A DNA stretch of 64,000 nt from Lojkania enalia (taxonomy: Eukaryota > Ascomycota > Dothideomycetes > Pleosporales). The stretch covers positions 153,675-217,674 of the forward strand of contig ML986660.1 of assembly GCA_010094045.1 (NCBI GenBank), in the 5' to 3' direction. The notes under the pieces are model-generated. The model did no database searches, was not told the DNA's origin, and worked only from the letters and a program-made list of their open reading frames with translations. Below are positions 60,764-64,000 of the stretch, piece by piece. Numbering within the stretch: position 1 is the first letter of the stretch; each line of letters begins with the position of its first letter. The translations under genes and the position numbers were made by a program.

Positions 60764-63700
60764 GACTAGTAGATAGATATAGGTTGGGTTAGAGTTAGGG
60801 TCTTATATAAGTAGGGTAGGGTTAAGGTTAGGGTTTTACTAATTAGCCTAGGGTATAGATAGAGTTAGGATAGCTACTTAATAATAGAGTATAGGTTAAG
60901 GTAGGGTTGTATAGACTGGGTTTTCTTAGAATCTAACTAATTAGTATACTTTAGAAAGTAGCTTAGTAAGAGTATATATAGTATAATATTCTAGGGCTTT
61001 ATTATAGCTATTTATTATAGATTAGACTAATCTCGCTTTATTAGATTCTAGGGTAGTATACTATAGTATATTATAGACTATAATAGTACGTTTTTTAACT
61101 ATTAATTTTATATAGCTTAATCTAATATAATAATATATTTATAATAGTAATTTATTATATAAATTATAGAGGTTTATAAATTTCTTAATAAATATACTTT
61201 TCTAGTAGCTCCTTATTAGTAGTAGTACTAGAATTAATATTCTCCTAGTTAATCTTCTAGTTAATCTCTAGTTCTTTATTATATACCTCAGCTAGAAGTT
61301 TAAAGAGATTTATAACCTTATTAGTATTATAAAGAGGGCTTAACTTACTAGTATTCTAGGCTTCTATAGCCTAGTATACCTCTTTAATATAATAGTTCTC
61401 TCTACTTATTATATATTTTAGAAATATAATATCCCGGATTCTCTATACAGTAAGATAATATCTTCTATTCTTAATTATATCTCTAGTAGTATTAAAAACC
61501 TACTTAATACTAACTCCTATAATCTATATTAGAAGAATATCTCTTATAACCTAAGTAAGCCGCGGATACTAATATTTATTTACTCTCTACTAGTCTAATA
61601 TATTAAAGTTACAACCTTAAATAGAAGGTATATTTAGATAACTTTCTCCTTCTCGATAAGTTGGTTCTTTCTCTTCTTTCTCTAACTCTCCCTCTCCCTT
61701 TCTCTCTCCCTCTCCTATATTACTTAGATTCTAGTCTAGAAAACTTAAGAAGCTGCTTAAAGATAAATATTATAAAGATAGTTTATAAAACTATTTATTA
61801 CTTTATACCTATTAAGGTTGGGGTATTATAAATAAGATATAATCTAATATATCCTTATTATAGCGATTAAGATATTTAAGGAATTGTTAGCGATAGGTTT
61901 CCCTATACTAAAGGTCTTAAGTTTTATCCTATAGTTATAGTTAGAAGCTAATATAATAAATAGCTATAATAAAAGTACCTTATATATTATAAACTTCTAA
62001 GATAGATCTAAGATTATTATATAGTTAAATAAGTAACTATACTTTACGTCTATTTTTAAGTAGTATTTACTTAATTTAGATTAACCCTTCTCTACTACAG
62101 CTCTTACTACTATTAGCTAATCTAAGTTACTCTCTATATTTTTAACTAGATTCCTATTTATATTATTTAGGAAATTAAAGAGCTTATTATATATTTGTTA
62201 AATATACTAGATCTAAAACTTTATATTTTTATTAAGCGCTTTAGTTACTCTTTTAAAATTGCTAAATAGGTCTATAATTAGTATTAAATAGTACTATTTA
62301 GTAGTAGATAGTTAGAGTTGCTAGAGATTATAGAAATCTACCTTAGCATTCTTATTATTACTAGATCTCTAAGTAGGAATCTTTAAGTTGATTTTATATT
62401 AAAGCTAGTTATTAATATATTATTTAAAGCCTACTACTTAGTTATATATATTAAATATCGAATTCTATTAAGTTAGGATATCTCTTATTATAAATAGCCG
62501 GTATTTAGGTAGTAGGAAGCTTTATAAAGTAATAAAATACTTATAGCACTATAGTAATCGATTAATTACTTTATAAATAGCTCGAATCTAACTAGAAATT
62601 AGTATATAATAACTATAATAACTAACTATAATAAAAAGCTATACCTTATAAAGAGAATTTAGGATAGAAATCTATATCCGGATCTTATTTATATTACGTT
62701 ACTATAAAGTTCTTCTATCTCTTATCTCTTTAAGGGGTACGAGTTTAAAATAGTAAATAATTTCCTAAATAATAAGATTAATAATATAAGTAAGGTATAG
62801 AATTATATTCTTCTTATAGTTTTATTTAATACTATCTTTATATAGTTTCTCTTATATTATATATATAAGTATACTATTATTAGTAGTATTATTATAGGTA
62901 GCTACTAGTAATTATTATTATATATTTATGTTTAATAGAATATATAGTACTTCTATTACTATAGAAGTACTAGTATAGCTTCCTTAAATAAAGATAAAAT
63001 CAAGTAGTCTCTTATAGAACTCCTAGTCCTAATTAATATAGTACCCTTTTACTGTAAGAAAACTAAGGTAGTTCTTTATAAACTAGGTATTAAACGCGAT
63101 TAATATCTTTATACTTTAGCTAAAGTTATATAAAAGAGAGGATTAAGCTACTATAACCTTATACTTAAATAGCCCTATAAAACTAAATCGGCTAATTAAT
63201 ATAGTATCTAGTTAGAAGAACTAAATAAATTATTAAAAGGACGGGTAATCTACTATTTAGAAAGACTAGTTATTATTAATAATAATATAGACTAGTTTAT
63301 ACTTAAAGGCGCTAGTAGAATATAGTAGTATAATTAGATCTTTATTATCGGGAGGCTTAGCTATAAGTATATAGAACCTATTATACTTAGAAGCTAGAGT
63401 TCTTAAATAGGCCTAGGATCTAAGATAATTTATTAGATACTTTATACTATTATAATTCTTATTTAGATATATAAGTTAAAGACTATAATAGTAATAGAAT
63501 ATAAATAGATAACTATTTAGAAATTGTACAGCTTCCCTAAATTGTCTCTAAATCTTACTATAATAAGTAGCTAAATTCTATCTTAATTTATCGAGTATAT
63601 TTAAAGGGTCTTAAGCTTATAGTATTAATTCCTACTATACTATCTATATATTAATAAGCTCTATTACCCCCTATCTATCTTCTTTATCCCCTATCTACGG

Positions 63701-64000
63701 ATATATAATTAGCTAATAGGTTTCTTAGAAACCTTAATAGAAAATTAATAGAGTGTTAATTATAAGATACTAGATTTATATTAGTATTAATATAACTATA
63801 ATAAAACGCTATAATAAAGAATAGTAGGAATATTATAATATTATAGGTATATAAGAAGTTAAGGTTAATAATTAAGAGTATCTAGCTATAAATTATATTT
63901 GTAGACTACTACTACTACTAATATATATAAAACCCTAGTAAAATAGTAGTATATTATACTATTATATTAAGTATTTATTTTTAGAGATAATAGGTTTTAT
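60764..64000 (-). mobile_element. hAT-type transposon copy 2 (runs off the right edge)
   Basis: Begins CTAGTAGATAGATATAGGTT and parallels hAT copy 1 (21374-26513 without D1) to the window end. It keeps the same minus-strand hAT dimerisation region near 61,400-61,600. It lacks the D insertion, so it preserves the empty site near 61,130, and it has the short CTA microsatellite. Confidence 0.78.

Larger units (their letters stand above)
15381..64000. other. RIP-mutated AT-rich compartment (isochore) of nested transposons
   Basis: By eye about a quarter of bases are G or C. CpA and TpG are nearly absent while TpA is extremely frequent; the surviving G+C sits mainly in CpG, GpC and GG/CC contexts (gcgagcgg, cgcgtc). 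Transposase and polymerase frames are recognisable but broken by TAA/TAG where Gln or Trp are expected. This is the classic product of RIP (C to T at CpA on both strands). No intact gene is seen; the remaining open frames (for example 36825-37016, 48782-49072, 52508-52762) are chance frames inside element ends or on the antisense strand. Confidence 0.95.

Noticed and set aside
15381..64000. CRISPR-like or centromere-like interpretation of the repeats
   Set aside because: Repeats are transposon ends and minisatellites without regular spacers; a centromere cannot be judged from sequence alone, since AT-rich RIP tracts also occur elsewhere.

Overview
The window reads as nuclear DNA of a filamentous ascomycete (Pezizomycotina, probably Dothideomycete-like; the class is inference). 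The reasons are short 54-80 bp introns with GTRNGT donors and CTRAC-type branch sites, an ascomycete-type laccase, and a very long AT-rich tract carrying the signature of repeat-induced point mutation (RIP). In that tract CA/TG dinucleotides are almost gone, TA is everywhere, and former Gln and Trp codons read as TAA/TAG.

There are two compartments. Positions 1 to about 15,380 have ordinary composition and hold seven supportable genes: (1) the 5' part of a conserved fungal membrane protein (minus, runs off the left edge); (2) a basic, Lys/Arg-rich unknown protein (plus); (3) a doubtful one-helix mini-protein; a gene-poor 5.3 kb stretch; (4) a secreted three-exon laccase (minus, 617 aa); (5) a two-exon SAM-dependent O-methyltransferase (plus, 445 aa), divergent from the laccase across a 0.9 kb promoter holding three CACGTG boxes spaced exactly 11 bp; (6) a two-exon short-chain dehydrogenase (minus, 280 aa) whose catalytic Tyr position reads Phe; (7) a three-exon small secreted protein (plus, 179 aa) with a DUF3237-like look, divergent from the SDR and only about 0.4 kb from the AT-rich tract. 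Laccase, methyltransferase and oxidoreductase together look like tailoring genes for a phenolic metabolite; no backbone synthase is in the window.

From about 15,380 to 64,000 I see no living gene. The tract is a palimpsest of RIP-mutated transposons nested in one another. Most are about 1.85 kb Fot1/pogo-type DDE elements with TA target duplications. I call the families A, B, D, F, I and J; these are my labels, based on their terminal repeats. There are also two copies of a hAT element and one structurally complete Ty3/gypsy chromovirus with two 540 bp LTRs and a CCCTA target duplication. Several insertions can be proved because the empty site survives in another copy of the host element. An internally deleted element, several minisatellites and one assembly error also lie here: a perfect 294 bp duplication on both sides of a 10-N gap.

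Best second looks: the assembly artefact, the Tyr-to-Phe SDR, the helically phased CACGTG triplet, the antisense reading frame between pol and the 3' LTR of the gypsy element, and the duplicated motif shared by the ends of several Fot1-like families. I found no clear sign of a wholly new system.
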